Of a stretch of 37,706 bases of DNA, positions 23,146 through 32,536 are shown piece after piece. The position numbers were made by a program, and so were the translations under genes. The stretch's first letter is position 1. The number at the start of each line of letters is the position of its first letter. The stretch covers positions 1 through 37,706 of the forward strand of contig JABEUU010000088.1 of NCBI GenBank assembly GCA_013044295.1, read 5' to 3'. The notes under the pieces were generated by a model that was not told the origin of the DNA, ran no database searches, and saw only the letters and a list, made by a program, of their open reading frames with translations. The DNA comes from Candidatus Dormiibacterota bacterium (lineage in GTDB: Bacteria; Chloroflexota; Dormibacteria; Aeolococcales; Bog-877).

Positions 23146-24162
23146 GTGCGCATCCTGGTGATCGGCGGGACCCAGTTCGTCGGTCGACACATTGTCGAGG
23201 CGGCGCTCGGAGCCGGCGACATTCCGACCCTGTTCCACCGGGGACGCACCAATCCCGAGCTCTTTCCGCATGTGGAACACCGCCGCGGCGATCGCGACTC
23301 AGACCTCTCCGCCCTCGCCACAGGTGAGTGGGACGCCACCATCGACTGCTCCGCCTACGTGCCCCGCCAGGTGCGTGCGCTGGCCGCGGTTCTGGGAGGA
23401 AGGGGAGGGCGGTTGGTGCACATCTCCTCGGTCTCGGCCTATGAGCAATCCGTCGACGCAGGTTTCAATGAGGATGCGCCCCTCACCGCTCTCGCGGACC
23501 CCACCGAGGAGCGCGTCACCGACGAAACCTACGGGGGCCTGAAGGCGCTCTGTGAGCTCGCCGCCCAGCAGGCGTTCGGGCAAAGCGCTGCCCGAGGCGG
23601 CCTGTCAGGGGATATGGGAGGCCCGGTTAGCATCGTCCGGCCCACCTACGTCGCGGGTCCCTTCGACCACACCGGGCGCTTCACCTGGTGGGTTGAGCGC
23701 GTCGCCCGGGGGGGACGGATCCTGGCCCCAGAGCCTCGCAACAATCCCTTTCAGGTCGTCGATGCCCGCGATCTGGCCGAGTTTGTCCTGCTGCTGGCGC
23801 ACGGCCGGGCGGTGGGAACCTTCCACACCGCTTCCCCGACGCCTCCCTTCTCCTTCTCCGACTTCCTGGAAGCGGTCGTGGCCGGGGTGGGGCCGGAGTC
23901 CTGTGAACTTGTCTGGGTTGACTCGGACAAGCTCTCACGGGCTGGGGTCACCGCCCGCGACCTCCCGCTGTGGGAGGGGAACGGCCCGGGACGAGGCGTG
24001 CTCGCGGCCGACCCCAGCCGGGCGCTGGCGGCGGGGCTTCGTCCCAGGCCTTTGGCACAGACCATCGCCGAGGTCCACCAGCACGAGCTCGCGCATCCCC
24101 GATCGCTGCCGGTCGGGCTGGACCCGGATCGAGAGGCAAGCCTCCTGGAGCTCCCCACCTGA
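23146..24162 (+). CDS. NAD(P)-dependent epimerase/dehydratase-family protein
   Basis: A 338-residue extended SDR. The N-terminal ILVIGGTQFVGRHIVEAAL is the dinucleotide-binding glycine motif, followed by LFHRGRT, HRRGDRD and DATIDCSAYVPRQV. The catalytic region keeps HISSVSAYE (Ser) and DETYGGLKALCE (Y-x3-K). IVRPTYVAGPFDHTGRFTWW and FQVVDARDLAEFVLLL match the substrate-side segments of the group of nucleoside-sugar-epimerase-like proteins resembling CSP41. The substrate is unknown. It stands alone between two gene-poor gaps, and its GTG start is supported by the conserved beta-strand beginning at residue 2 and the TACCCT box. Confidence 0.9.
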   Translation: MRILVIGGTQFVGRHIVEAALGAGDIPTLFHRGRTNPELFPHVEHRRGDRDSDLSALATGEWDATIDCSAYVPRQVRALAAVLGGRGGRLVHISSVSAYEQSVDAGFNEDAPLTALADPTEERVTDETYGGLKALCELAAQQAFGQSAARGGLSGDMGGPVSIVRPTYVAGPFDHTGRFTWWVERVARGGRILAPEPRNNPFQVVDARDLAEFVLLLAHGRAVGTFHTASPTPPFSFSDFLEAVVAGVGPESCELVWVDSDKLSRAGVTARDLPLWEGNGPGRGVLAADPSRALAAGLRPRPLAQTIAEVHQHELAHPRSLPVGLDPDREASLLELPT

Positions 24163-25046
24163 CCACCTCCTGGCTGGCGCCGATGGCGACTGCGCTGATA
24201 TCCGGCGCCGAGGGTTTTGCGCATCGAGGTGAGCCGTCGAGGTAGCTCGGCGGGACCGCCCGGGAGTGCTCGGCACCATAGGGGAGGGAGGCATCGGCCA
24301 GCGGCGACCGGTCCCGGGTGGGGCCAAATCGCCCAGGGTCAGCCATCCCAGCCGCTGTGGAGCCATTTCGTTCTTGGCCGTCGCCGATCGCCGTGCCGAG
24401 ACCGTTCGAAAATCGCGGTGCAAGGTTGGCCGGAGGGCGTCGCCACTCCGGGCCGAAATGCCGATGGGGTCCCGTCGCCCAGTGGAGGTTGGAAGGAGCG
24501 ATCAAACCCGACTTGACTCTTGACAGGGTCCGGTGCCAGGGTGGTCCCGGCTGAGCCGCCCGGGCGGCCCCCGCCAGGGTAGACCGATCCCCAAGCGCGG
24601 CTGATCACAGGGAGCCAGACCCCAGTCGAGGTTTCCCACGCCACTGGCGAGGGTCGTCCCGATCATGGGAGGTTGGCGTCCCTGCGGAACTCTGGTCCAG
24701 CTCCCCTGGCGCGCTCGTTGGGCGGCAGTGACTTGGGGCTGGGTCCGGGCCGACACCGCCGCACCGAGCGGCCTTGGTCTTCGGACGGCCGAGTGGGCGC
24801 TCCCGGGAGACGAACGAGGCGGCGCCGATGCCATTTACCTCCCCCAAGGATGCGGGCGACCACCGTCCGCATCTCATGACTCGATGGAGAGGAGGAGGCC
24901 ACCGGCGCCAATCCTGGCGCGATCTCCTCAGGGCCCCTCGGGTGCTGGGTTTCCGGCCGCGCCAGAGGCCACGGCCCTGTAGTAATCTCGGTGCCGTTGG
25001 TTCCATGAGGGTCGCCGGCGGGCGGTCCACAGTCCAAGGAGACGGC
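24163..25046. other. 884-bp region without a recognisable gene
   Basis: The longest gap in the window. All frames on both strands give Arg/Pro/Gly-rich strings with no family resemblance and no ribosome sites. A TAGTAAT sequence at about 24980-24986 may be a -10 for the small gene at 25047. The gap may be decayed coding DNA or a regulatory spacer; I cannot tell. Confidence 0.4.
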
Positions 25047-25304
25047 GTGAGGGAACACTTCAACACCACGTTCTGGGCCGAGGTGGCATCAGCCACGGCC
25101 ACCATGTTCTTGGCCGCCATCACCATCGTCTGGCCGAACTGGATAGAGCTCGTCTTTCGGTTTGACCCCGACCACGGCAATGGCTCGCTGGAGCGCTTGG
25201 TCGTGGGTGTGGCGGCGGCGGTGTGCCTGACCAGCCTGCTGTTGGCGCGAAGGGAATGGCAGCGCGCGGGACTACGGCCGGCGGCCGCGAGGTCGAGCGC
25301 CTGA
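25047..25304 (+). CDS. Small two-span membrane protein
   Basis: An 85-residue protein with two predicted spans (about residues 8-28, AEVASATATMFLAAITIVWP, and 46-66, VVGVAAAVCLTSLLLA). A short loop holding WIELVFRFDPDHGNGSLE joins them, and the C-terminus is basic. Short proteins of this pattern, with an FDPDxGNGSxE-like loop, are common in actinobacteria and are often mislabelled ABC transporter permeases; no real function is known. GTG 25047 has AAGGAG 5 nt upstream, which decides against the longer frame from 24774. It is convergent with the large propeller gene. Confidence 0.78.
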   Translation: MREHFNTTFWAEVASATATMFLAAITIVWPNWIELVFRFDPDHGNGSLERLVVGVAAAVCLTSLLLARREWQRAGLRPAAARSSA

Positions 25305-25339
25305 GCATCCCCGACAGGAGCGTCGCCAGATCTTGATCT

Positions 25340-25352
25340 GCGGCTCAGCCGC
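25340..25352 (+). terminator. Small hairpin between convergent genes
   Basis: GCGGC-TCA-GCCGC followed by TTCTCT lies 36 nt after the small membrane gene and just before the end of the propeller gene on the other strand. Short stem with a weak T-rich tail. Confidence 0.35.
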
Positions 25353-25372
25353 TTCTCTAGCTGGCCCTCGGC

Positions 25373-28300
25373 CTAGGGGACTGGCGCCAGTGCCTCTCTC
25401 CCAATGCTGGCGTTCACCGCCGCCAGCTGATCCCGGATCAGGTGCTCCAGCTCGAGGACCGCTTCATCGCTCTGCTTGAAGAGCTTGTCGGCCATCTCCT
25501 GGGCCTGGTGGGTCGGGGGCGCGTCGGAGCGGTCCAGGGCCTGCTGCAGCGTGAAGAGACGGCCATCCAGCCCCGCGGCCATCTCCATCTCGTCCATCTC
25601 TCCGCGCCAGTCCGGTTGGGTCAGGACCCTCTCCATCCGGGAGAGCTCCTGACGAAGGCCGGCCACCTCGGCCCGCAGCGCATCGCTGCCGTCCGGCCTG
25701 TCCTCCCAGGCGCTGAGACGATCACGAAGCTGTCGACAGCGCCCCAGCGCGCCGTTGACCGCGCGCTGGCTGTCCCGAACCCGGAGCAGCAGCCGGTACT
25801 GCAGCTGGTAGTCGGTGTCTGAAAGCTTCAGGTTGGGGTCAGTGGCGAGTTCCACCTCCGCACTTCTCAGCTGGTCTCCCCAGCGCAGCTCGACCCGGTA
25901 GCGGCCCGGCGGGACCCGGGGCCCGTCCATGCCGTTGTCGCCCGCCGCGACCATGGTTCGCAGGACCTGGTTCTGCAAGGAGACCCCGGTGGTGCAGAGG
26001 TTCCAGACCAGGCGGTGCCAGCCCGGGCCGGTCTCAAGGACCGCAGGGTGAAGGTCGTCGTCCTCCGTGGGCAGGGCGGGCGGAGTCTCCCCCAGCGTGG
26101 CCTGCCTCCGGCCCCGGAAGCGCCGCAGCTCCTGATGGTCGAGGTCGAGGATCCGCAGCTCGAGTTGGTCAGGCTCCGCCTCCTGGGTCAGGCGGTAGCG
26201 GATGACCACCCCATCGGGAGGGTTGTATCCAGCGTCCAGCATGACCGTCCTGAGCCCACCTTTGGGACTGCTCTCGACCACCGCCAGGGCTCGTCCCGGG
26301 TACTGCGTGCCCCGCTCGGTTGGGGCCGGCGGCTGCCCGGTGAAGTACCGGTGTACGACCGGGGGGACCAGCAATTCGATGGTCTCGGATCCGGCCGGGC
26401 TGGCGGCCGGCCGCACCAGGCGGGCATCATCCAGGACCCAGAAGCCGCGCCCGTGAGTGGCTGCCACCAGCTCGCCATGCTTGCCGGCGAGGTCGTAGAT
26501 CGGCACCGGCGGTAGATTCAATTGCAAAGAGAGCCAGGTCTCTCCCTGGTCGAAGGAGCAGTAGGGGCGGTGCTCGGTGCCCGCGTACCAGGTGCCGGAC
26601 TGCGCCGGGTCGCAGCGCACCACCCGAACGAAGTCGTGCCGGTCGATCCCCTTGGTCACAAGGGTCCAACTGCTCCCGTCATCGCTCGTGCGGTAAATGT
26701 AGGGGGCACGGTCCTGCAGCCGGTACCGGTGAGCGGACACCATCACGACCCGTGGGTCGTGGGCGGAGACCTCGATCCCTGAGATCCAAGACCAATCCGG
26801 AAGGCCCGGCAGCTGCAGCTGGGCCCAGGTCCGGCCTCGGTCCCTGGTGCGATGGAGCAGTCCGTCATCGGTACCGACCCACAGGATGTTGGGATCGTGC
26901 GGCGACTCGGCCAACACCGAGGCCGTGCAGTAGACCTCGGCACCCGAGGTGTCCTTGGTGATCGGGCCGCCTGAGGCCCGCAGCTTGTCGGGATCGTTTC
27001 GGCTCAGATCCGGGCTGATCTGCTCCCAACTTCTGCCCTCGTCGCGGCTCACGAAGACGCACTCGCCGGCGGCGTACAGGACCGAAGGGTCGTGCCTTGA
27101 GAGCACTATCGGGTAGGTCCAGGCGAAACGGTGCCGCCAGGAGCTGGGGTCCTCGGCGTAAGTCCACTCGGGCCAGATCGTGATCAGCCCGGTCTGCCCG
27201 GAGCGATGGTCGTGCCGCAAGAGCGGGGCGCCTCCTCCGCCGGAGCTACCCACCGCTCCGGAGTAGACGATGTTGTCATCTCGGGGATCGACTGCGATGT
27301 AGCCGCTCTCGGAGTGCCCCACCTCCTCGCACTGGTCGCGCAGGATTGCCCCCAGCTGGGAACGGCTGGGCACCCGGATCGCCGAGTTGTCCTGCTGGGT
27401 CCCGTAGACCCGGTAGGGGAACTGGTCATCGATGGCGACCTTGTAGATGGCCGCGGTGGGCTGGTTGTAGACAGTGGAGAAGGTTTCGGCCCCGTTCAGT
27501 GAGACGCAGGCGCCCCCGTCGTTGGCCTCAATCATGCGGCGGGGGTTCTTGGGGTCAATCCAGAGGTCGTGGTTGTCCCCGTGGGGGGTCCCGATCTGGC
27601 TCCAGCTCCGACCCCCGTCGGTGGAGCGGACGAAGTTGTAGTTCATCGCATAGAGCGTCTCCGGGTCCTGGGGGTCGGGGACGATGTGGCTGTAGTACCA
27701 GGGACGTCCCAGCAGGGAGCGGTCGCTAGAGATCCTCTCCCAACTGGCTCCCTGGTCCTCGCTGCGAAAGAGACCGCCCTCCTGATCGGCCGCCTCAATG
27801 ACCGCCCAGACCCGGTCCGGGCGACTGGGGGCGGCGACCACCCCCATCCGGCCCAGCAGCGCCTTGGGGAGTCCGGGGCGACCGGTGAGGTCGGTCCAGG
27901 TGTCCCCGCCGTCGGCGGACCGGAACAGCCGGCTACCCGGGCCGCCGCTGCTGAATCCCCAGGGCTCCCTCTTGGCCTCCCAGAGGGTGGCGAACAGGAG
28001 GCGAGGGTTGTTGGGCGCCATCCAGAGGTCGGCAGCCCCCACTTGGGGACCACCGGGGAGCACCTTAGTCCAGCTCTGACCACCGTCTTGGGAGCGGTAG
28101 ATTCCGCGCGCCTCTGAGGGGCCGAAGATGTCTCCCAGGGCGGCCACGTAGACCAGGTCAGGGTCCCGTGGCGAGACCCTGACCCTGGCGATCTGCAGGG
28201 TCTCGCTGAGGCCGCGATGCTGCCAGCTGCGGCCGCCGTCGCTGGACCGATAGACTCCGTCACCCTGGATGACGTCGTTGCGAGGGCATGCTTCGCCGGT

Positions 28301-28558
28301 GCCCACGTAGATGACCTGGGGATCCGATGCGGCCACCGCCAGGGCTCCCACCGAGACCGAGTTGAGGTGCCCATCGCTGATGTTTCGCCAACTGTGGCCA
28401 GCGTCATTGGTCCTCCAGACCCCGCCGCCACAGGCACCGAAGTAGAAGACCGCGGCGTCGTCGGGATCCCCGGCGACCGCCACCGACCGGCCTCCGCGCG
28501 GTGGGCCGATGAAGCGCCAACCGAAGGCAGCGGTCAGGTCATCCTCTTCTTCTGGCAT
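25373..28558 (-). CDS. Large Asp-box (sortilin/BNR-type) beta-propeller protein
   Basis: A 1061-residue protein made mainly of BNR/Asp-box blades. At least ten S/T-x-D-x-G-x-x-W boxes are visible, for example TNDAGHSW, SSDGGRSW, SQDGGQSW, SADGGDTW, SEDQGASW, STDGGRSW, SRDEGRSW, TRDRGRTW, TSDDGSSW and SFDQGETW. This pattern fits one or two large propellers of the VPS10/sortilin and exo-sialidase-like class. From about residue 720 a different C-terminal region follows, with a beta-rich part (GWHRLVWNL, PGRYRVELRWG) and a helical tail (DRLSAWED, LRQELSRMERVL). No signal peptide or membrane span precedes MPEEEDDLTAAFGWRFIGP, unlike most relatives. The ATG has GGGAGGA 5 nt upstream. The role, such as ligand binding or a glycosidase, is not determined. 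Confidence 0.88.
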   Translation of the reverse strand: MPEEEDDLTAAFGWRFIGPPRGGRSVAVAGDPDDAAVFYFGACGGGVWRTNDAGHSWRNISDGHLNSVSVGALAVAASDPQVIYVGTGEACPRNDVIQGDGVYRSSDGGRSWQHRGLSETLQIARVRVSPRDPDLVYVAALGDIFGPSEARGIYRSQDGGQSWTKVLPGGPQVGAADLWMAPNNPRLLFATLWEAKREPWGFSSGGPGSRLFRSADGGDTWTDLTGRPGLPKALLGRMGVVAAPSRPDRVWAVIEAADQEGGLFRSEDQGASWERISSDRSLLGRPWYYSHIVPDPQDPETLYAMNYNFVRSTDGGRSWSQIGTPHGDNHDLWIDPKNPRRMIEANDGGACVSLNGAETFSTVYNQPTAAIYKVAIDDQFPYRVYGTQQDNSAIRVPSRSQLGAILRDQCEEVGHSESGYIAVDPRDDNIVYSGAVGSSGGGGAPLLRHDHRSGQTGLITIWPEWTYAEDPSSWRHRFAWTYPIVLSRHDPSVLYAAGECVFVSRDEGRSWEQISPDLSRNDPDKLRASGGPITKDTSGAEVYCTASVLAESPHDPNILWVGTDDGLLHRTRDRGRTWAQLQLPGLPDWSWISGIEVSAHDPRVVMVSAHRYRLQDRAPYIYRTSDDGSSWTLVTKGIDRHDFVRVVRCDPAQSGTWYAGTEHRPYCSFDQGETWLSLQLNLPPVPIYDLAGKHGELVAATHGRGFWVLDDARLVRPAASPAGSETIELLVPPVVHRYFTGQPPAPTERGTQYPGRALAVVESSPKGGLRTVMLDAGYNPPDGVVIRYRLTQEAEPDQLELRILDLDHQELRRFRGRRQATLGETPPALPTEDDDLHPAVLETGPGWHRLVWNLCTTGVSLQNQVLRTMVAAGDNGMDGPRVPPGRYRVELRWGDQLRSAEVELATDPNLKLSDTDYQLQYRLLLRVRDSQRAVNGALGRCRQLRDRLSAWEDRPDGSDALRAEVAGLRQELSRMERVLTQPDWRGEMDEMEMAAGLDGRLFTLQQALDRSDAPPTHQAQEMADKLFKQSDEAVLELEHLIRDQLAAVNASIGREALAPVP

Positions 28559-29115
28559 CGTGCTCCTCCCTTGCCGACAAACCAGCCTTGGGCCGGTCTC
28601 AGAAGTCGGCCCGCGGCCGCGTCCATGGTAGCGAGCGGATAGAGCGGTGCCCAGCGCGGCGGTCCCGGCCCCCGGCCGTTCTAGGTGGGTGGGCCCGCCT
28701 CCATCGCAGCTGGGGCCCAGCTCCGACCAGGGGGGCGTGGCGACCCCTTGGCTTTTTCGCGCCGCGCGAGCCGGCGCGCCCGACCGGGTCCTCGCGTCCC
28801 CGGGGACTACGTGAAGAGGGTCCCGGAAGTCCAGGGCCGAACCCGATCGCAGGCGGTGTGCCGTCGGCCAGGTCCAGCTCCGATCCCGATGTCCAAGGCG
28901 GACTGTTGAGGGCGCTTTTGGATCGGTCCGGGGCCCTCCCGCCAGAGTCTGACGGTGCCGACCGGAAGTGAGGTCTTAGGGGTAGGATTTGCCAAACTTC
29001 CCCAACTCGGGAGGGATAGGGGGCATCTGTGCCCCCTCCAGCCGGTCGGCCCTGCCGCACTTCCCGAGCTCGCTCAAGGGTGCCGCGTCGCAGGCGGAGG
29101 GAGTGGTCTACGCGG
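28559..29115. other. 557-bp intergenic region between two minus-strand genes
   Basis: No recognisable gene. GC-rich potential hairpins occur near 28730-28790, including GGGGGGCGTGGCGACCCC, but none has a T-tract on the minus strand. It should contain the promoter of the propeller gene; I could not single it out. Confidence 0.4.
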
Positions 29116-31953
29116 TTATCGCGCTGGCAGCTTCTCCGGGCGCGGTGGTGGCGCCAGATTCGCCGCCCGTTGCCGCCGGGACGGCCGGGGTGCCGCTTCC
29201 TTGGCCTTCGTCGCCGCTGTCAGCGGGGTCCAGCGCTGGTCGGCTCCCCACTCGCGCTCGAGGTCCAGGGGGTCCAGGGGCCGGGTGAAGAAGAACCCCT
29301 GAGCCAGTCCCTCGGGGGAGACCCTTCGGAACTCGGCTGCCTGGACGGCGGTCTCGATGCCTTCGGCGACAACGCCCAGGTGAAGCGCCCGACCCAGTTC
29401 GACCACGCTCTGGACCACGGCGGCTCCAGAGCGCGTTCCGGTCATGGCCTGAAGGAAGGACCTGTCGATCTTGAGGATGTCGACCGGCAGAGTCTGGAGC
29501 TGTCCCAGAGAAGAGTTCCCGATGCCGAAGTCATCGATGGCGATCCGCACTCCGAGTTCGCGCAGTTCGCGCAGCTGGCCGGCCGCGGTCGGCAAATCGC
29601 GGATCACCGAGGTCTCCGTGACCTCCAGGATGAGCTGCCGGGCGGGCAAGTTGAAGTCCTGTAAGGCTGCCTGCACCTCCCCCAGCAGGCCCCCCTGGGA
29701 CAGCTGACGGCCGGAGATGTTGACGGCGATGTCGAGTTGGGCCAGCCCCCCATGGGTGGTCGCCCACTCGTTCATCTGGCGGCAGGCCTCGCGAAGAACC
29801 CAGCGCCCAATTGGCTGGATGAGATTGGTCGCTTCGGCCAGCGGGATGAACAGGTCGGGGGCGATCCGACCGCGCTCGGGGTCGTTCCAGCGAACGAGCG
29901 CCTCCAGGCCGGTCATCTGGCCGTCGGACACCCGGATGATGGGCTGGTACTGAAGCAGGAACTCGTTCTCGATCAGGGCCCGCCGGAGGCCCTCCTCCAC
30001 CCGAACCTTTTCCACCAGTTGGTCGTGGAAGCCCGGGTGGAACACCCGGTAGCTGCCCTTGCACTCGGACTTGGCGGTGTAGAGCGCGATGTCCGCGAAG
30101 CGGACCAGCTCGCTGGGGCTCGTCGCCTCCCTGGCGGTCGCGATGCCAATGCTCAGCCCGACCGTGCGGAAACCCGCGCCCCCAAGCGCGACCGGTTTTG
30201 CCAGGACCTTGGCGATCCGCTGCGCCAGCGCGGCCCCGTGGTCACTGGACGCACTCCCATCCATTAGGATGGCGAACTCGTCGCCACCGAAGCGGGCGAA
30301 GGTATCCCCGGGCCGAAGACAGGTGACGATCCGGCGACTCACCTCCGCCAGCAGCGCGTCTCCCGCGCCGTGACCCAGGCTGTCGTTGACGTCCTTGAAG
30401 TTGTCGAGGTCGAGGACCAGGATCGTGACCGCTGAGTGGGCCCCGCGGCGGCTGGCGAGCGCGTGCTCCAGGCGGTCGCCGAAGAGCGCCCGATTGGCGA
30501 GCCCGGTCAGCTGGTCGTGGAGGGCCTGGTGGCGCAGCTGGTCTTCGAGGGCCGTCTGCGCGGTTACGTCCCTCGCGGTCAGGACCAGGGCCCGCGCGGT
30601 GGGGTCGTCCAGCAGGTTGGTGAGGACAACCTGGAATGTTAGTGGGCTGCCCTCTCGGTCCACTAGCTGGAGGGTCAGGGCCTGCGATGTGCCCGGGCGG
30701 CTCCTGACCTCGGCCAGGGCGGCGTCCAGGGTTGGCTGATCATCGGGGATGACCAGGTTCCTCAGGTTGGGCGGGACCACCGTCCCGGCCTTGGTCCCGG
30801 TCATAGCCTCCACCGAGGGGCTCATGTAAACCAGCTCGTTCTCGGCTCCCACCGCGATCACCAGGTCTGAGGCCGCCTGCACCAGGGACCGGAATCGGGC
30901 CTCGCCCTGGGTGCGGTCCTGGACCGACTCCATGAGCGCCATGGTCATGCTGGCGACCACGCCCAATTCCTCCACCGCCAGGCGGGTCGCCTGTGCCGGC
31001 TCCCCGCTCCCTCGGATCGCCAGCACTTCGCCACCACGCTGGGGATTGCCGATTCGGAAAACGGCGACCTCGCCCACCGGCTTGGAGCTGGCCATGCCGC
31101 GCGCGACCTCGTCGAACAGAGAGTCTCCAGGAAGTAGCCGGCCGTAGTCTCCGGCCGTCTCCTGAAGCTGGTGGAGTGTCTCCGATAGGACCAGGACGGT
31201 GGGGACCGCCGCCCCGGGGCCGGCTGGCAGGCGCGCCTGGCGAGCTGGCTCGCTGCACAGGACCGCCAGCTCCAGGTCGCGGTCCATAGCGACGATCCTC
31301 TGTGCCGCCCGTTCCGCGATCAGTCGGGCCTGGGCGAGTTCCGAAGAGTTGAGTAGGTCGATGGACGCTTGCCGCAGGATCTCGGCGCGGGTGAGGTCTT
31401 TGTCGTGGTCCTCGAGCACGTGCTTGATGACCTGCATCAGGATCCCCATCATGGGTAGCCCGGGGATGATGGTGGTGATGGTGGTCGGCGCCAGCAGTGG
31501 CTGGGTGGGAACGTGGGCGACCCACAGCGAGATGAGATTGGCGCCGCCGAACTGAGCCACCATCAGGCCGGTCTCGGCCCGGCCCCCGTACAGGGAGCGG
31601 AAGAGAATGGCGGAGTAGGTGACGCCCAAGGCGTACTCGGGGTTGCCGGCGCTCACTCCGAGCGCTATCAGGGCAGCGGTCGTGATCAACTCCCCCGGCA
31701 GTGGGAACCTCCCCCGTCGGTAGCCAGTGACCCACCAGCCAGCGAGCCAGGCCGCGCCCGCCAGGCCGCAGAGGTGGAGCCAGGCGGCCGTCGGTGCCAT
31801 CAGCACCAGGGGCACGGAGGTTGCCAGGGCTACCAGACTGACCGCCAGGAACAGCCAGCGCAGGCGCTGCAACGTGTTGGCTGGGAAGCCCAGTCCGGCT
31901 GCGACCAGCCGGCGCGGGCTCGCCAGGGTCACCTCATACGGTCGCGGTGGCAT
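29116..31953 (-). CDS. Membrane PAS-GGDEF-EAL cyclic-di-GMP signalling protein
   Basis: A 945-residue sensor. The first 200 residues hold about six hydrophobic spans (LRWLFLAVSLVALATSVPLV through IIPGLPMMGILMQVI). A GAF-like stretch follows, then a PAS domain (FRSLVQAASDLVIAVGAENELVYMSPS). The GGDEF domain is intact (RFGGDEFAIL), with an RPGD inhibition site five residues upstream (RxxD-x5-GGDEF). The EAL domain keeps GLEALVRW, the VNISGRQ Asn, EVTET, DDFGIGNSSLG, DILKIDRSF and VVAEGIET, so cyclase and phosphodiesterase activities both look possible. ATG 31953 has GGGGGAA upstream and is preferred over the frame's first codon at 32061. It would adjust cyclic-di-GMP in response to a membrane or small-molecule signal. 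Confidence 0.94.
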   Translation of the reverse strand: MPPRPYEVTLASPRRLVAAGLGFPANTLQRLRWLFLAVSLVALATSVPLVLMAPTAAWLHLCGLAGAAWLAGWWVTGYRRGRFPLPGELITTAALIALGVSAGNPEYALGVTYSAILFRSLYGGRAETGLMVAQFGGANLISLWVAHVPTQPLLAPTTITTIIPGLPMMGILMQVIKHVLEDHDKDLTRAEILRQASIDLLNSSELAQARLIAERAAQRIVAMDRDLELAVLCSEPARQARLPAGPGAAVPTVLVLSETLHQLQETAGDYGRLLPGDSLFDEVARGMASSKPVGEVAVFRIGNPQRGGEVLAIRGSGEPAQATRLAVEELGVVASMTMALMESVQDRTQGEARFRSLVQAASDLVIAVGAENELVYMSPSVEAMTGTKAGTVVPPNLRNLVIPDDQPTLDAALAEVRSRPGTSQALTLQLVDREGSPLTFQVVLTNLLDDPTARALVLTARDVTAQTALEDQLRHQALHDQLTGLANRALFGDRLEHALASRRGAHSAVTILVLDLDNFKDVNDSLGHGAGDALLAEVSRRIVTCLRPGDTFARFGGDEFAILMDGSASSDHGAALAQRIAKVLAKPVALGGAGFRTVGLSIGIATAREATSPSELVRFADIALYTAKSECKGSYRVFHPGFHDQLVEKVRVEEGLRRALIENEFLLQYQPIIRVSDGQMTGLEALVRWNDPERGRIAPDLFIPLAEATNLIQPIGRWVLREACRQMNEWATTHGGLAQLDIAVNISGRQLSQGGLLGEVQAALQDFNLPARQLILEVTETSVIRDLPTAAGQLRELRELGVRIAIDDFGIGNSSLGQLQTLPVDILKIDRSFLQAMTGTRSGAAVVQSVVELGRALHLGVVAEGIETAVQAAEFRRVSPEGLAQGFFFTRPLDPLDLEREWGADQRWTPLTAATKAKEAAPRPSRRQRAANLAPPPRPEKLPAR

Positions 31954-32118
31954 CCGATCGTTCCCCCTGCTGCTTGGATGGTGCCCACGTTGGGTCACCC
32001 TCTCATGGGCGCCGGCTCGGAGCGCAGACGGCGGTGCTCCGATAGGATGACGGTTGGGCAACGCCGCGGCCCCCCAGGTCAGCTCCCAGCCAGTCCGCTG
32101 GGGTGGCCCACAGGAGGG

Positions 32119-32512
32119 TCAGATCGGAGTCATCACCGGGAGGTGCTCCGACTTTGCGGCCTCAAGCAGTCGACGGTCGCAAGCCACCAGAGCGGCCAGT
32201 CCGTCTCTGACCGAGAGCGCGCTCGCCAGTTGGACGGCTGTCAGGGTGGGCTGTTGGGAGCCGCCCACCCTGGTTGCCAGGCCGACCATAGGTGCGCTGA
32301 CCGGCACGAGGTCCAAGCCGGCCAGCTGGCGACGGGCGGCGGTCGTCTTGGCCACCCGGATGCCGTCGGCAGGCCCCCACCACCTCGATTACGGAGAGCT
32401 GGCTGGTCAGTTTGAGGAGCTCCGGCCGCGCCAACAGCCAGTCGGAAAGCGCCCCACTCTCGGGTTCCTGAAACAGCCGCTTCACCAGTGCCGAGGAGCC
32501 GCGGTAGATCAT
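32119..32512 (-). pseudogene. Frameshifted VapC-type PIN-domain toxin
   Basis: The N-terminal half (MIYRGSSALVKRLFQEPESGALSDWL to SVIEVVGACRR) and the C-terminal half (RRQLAGLDLVPVSAP, TLTAVQLASALSV, LVACDRRLLEAAKSEHLPV) are typical of a PIN RNase toxin. They lie in different frames, with the break at about 32345-32365. The expected PIN aspartates are partly altered: the first is Gly in YRGSSALV, where YLDSSALV is usual. Total span fits the usual 130-140 residues. The toxin is almost certainly inactive. Confidence 0.82.
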
Positions 32513-32536
32513 GAAAGACGGTCGCGGGCATGTCAT

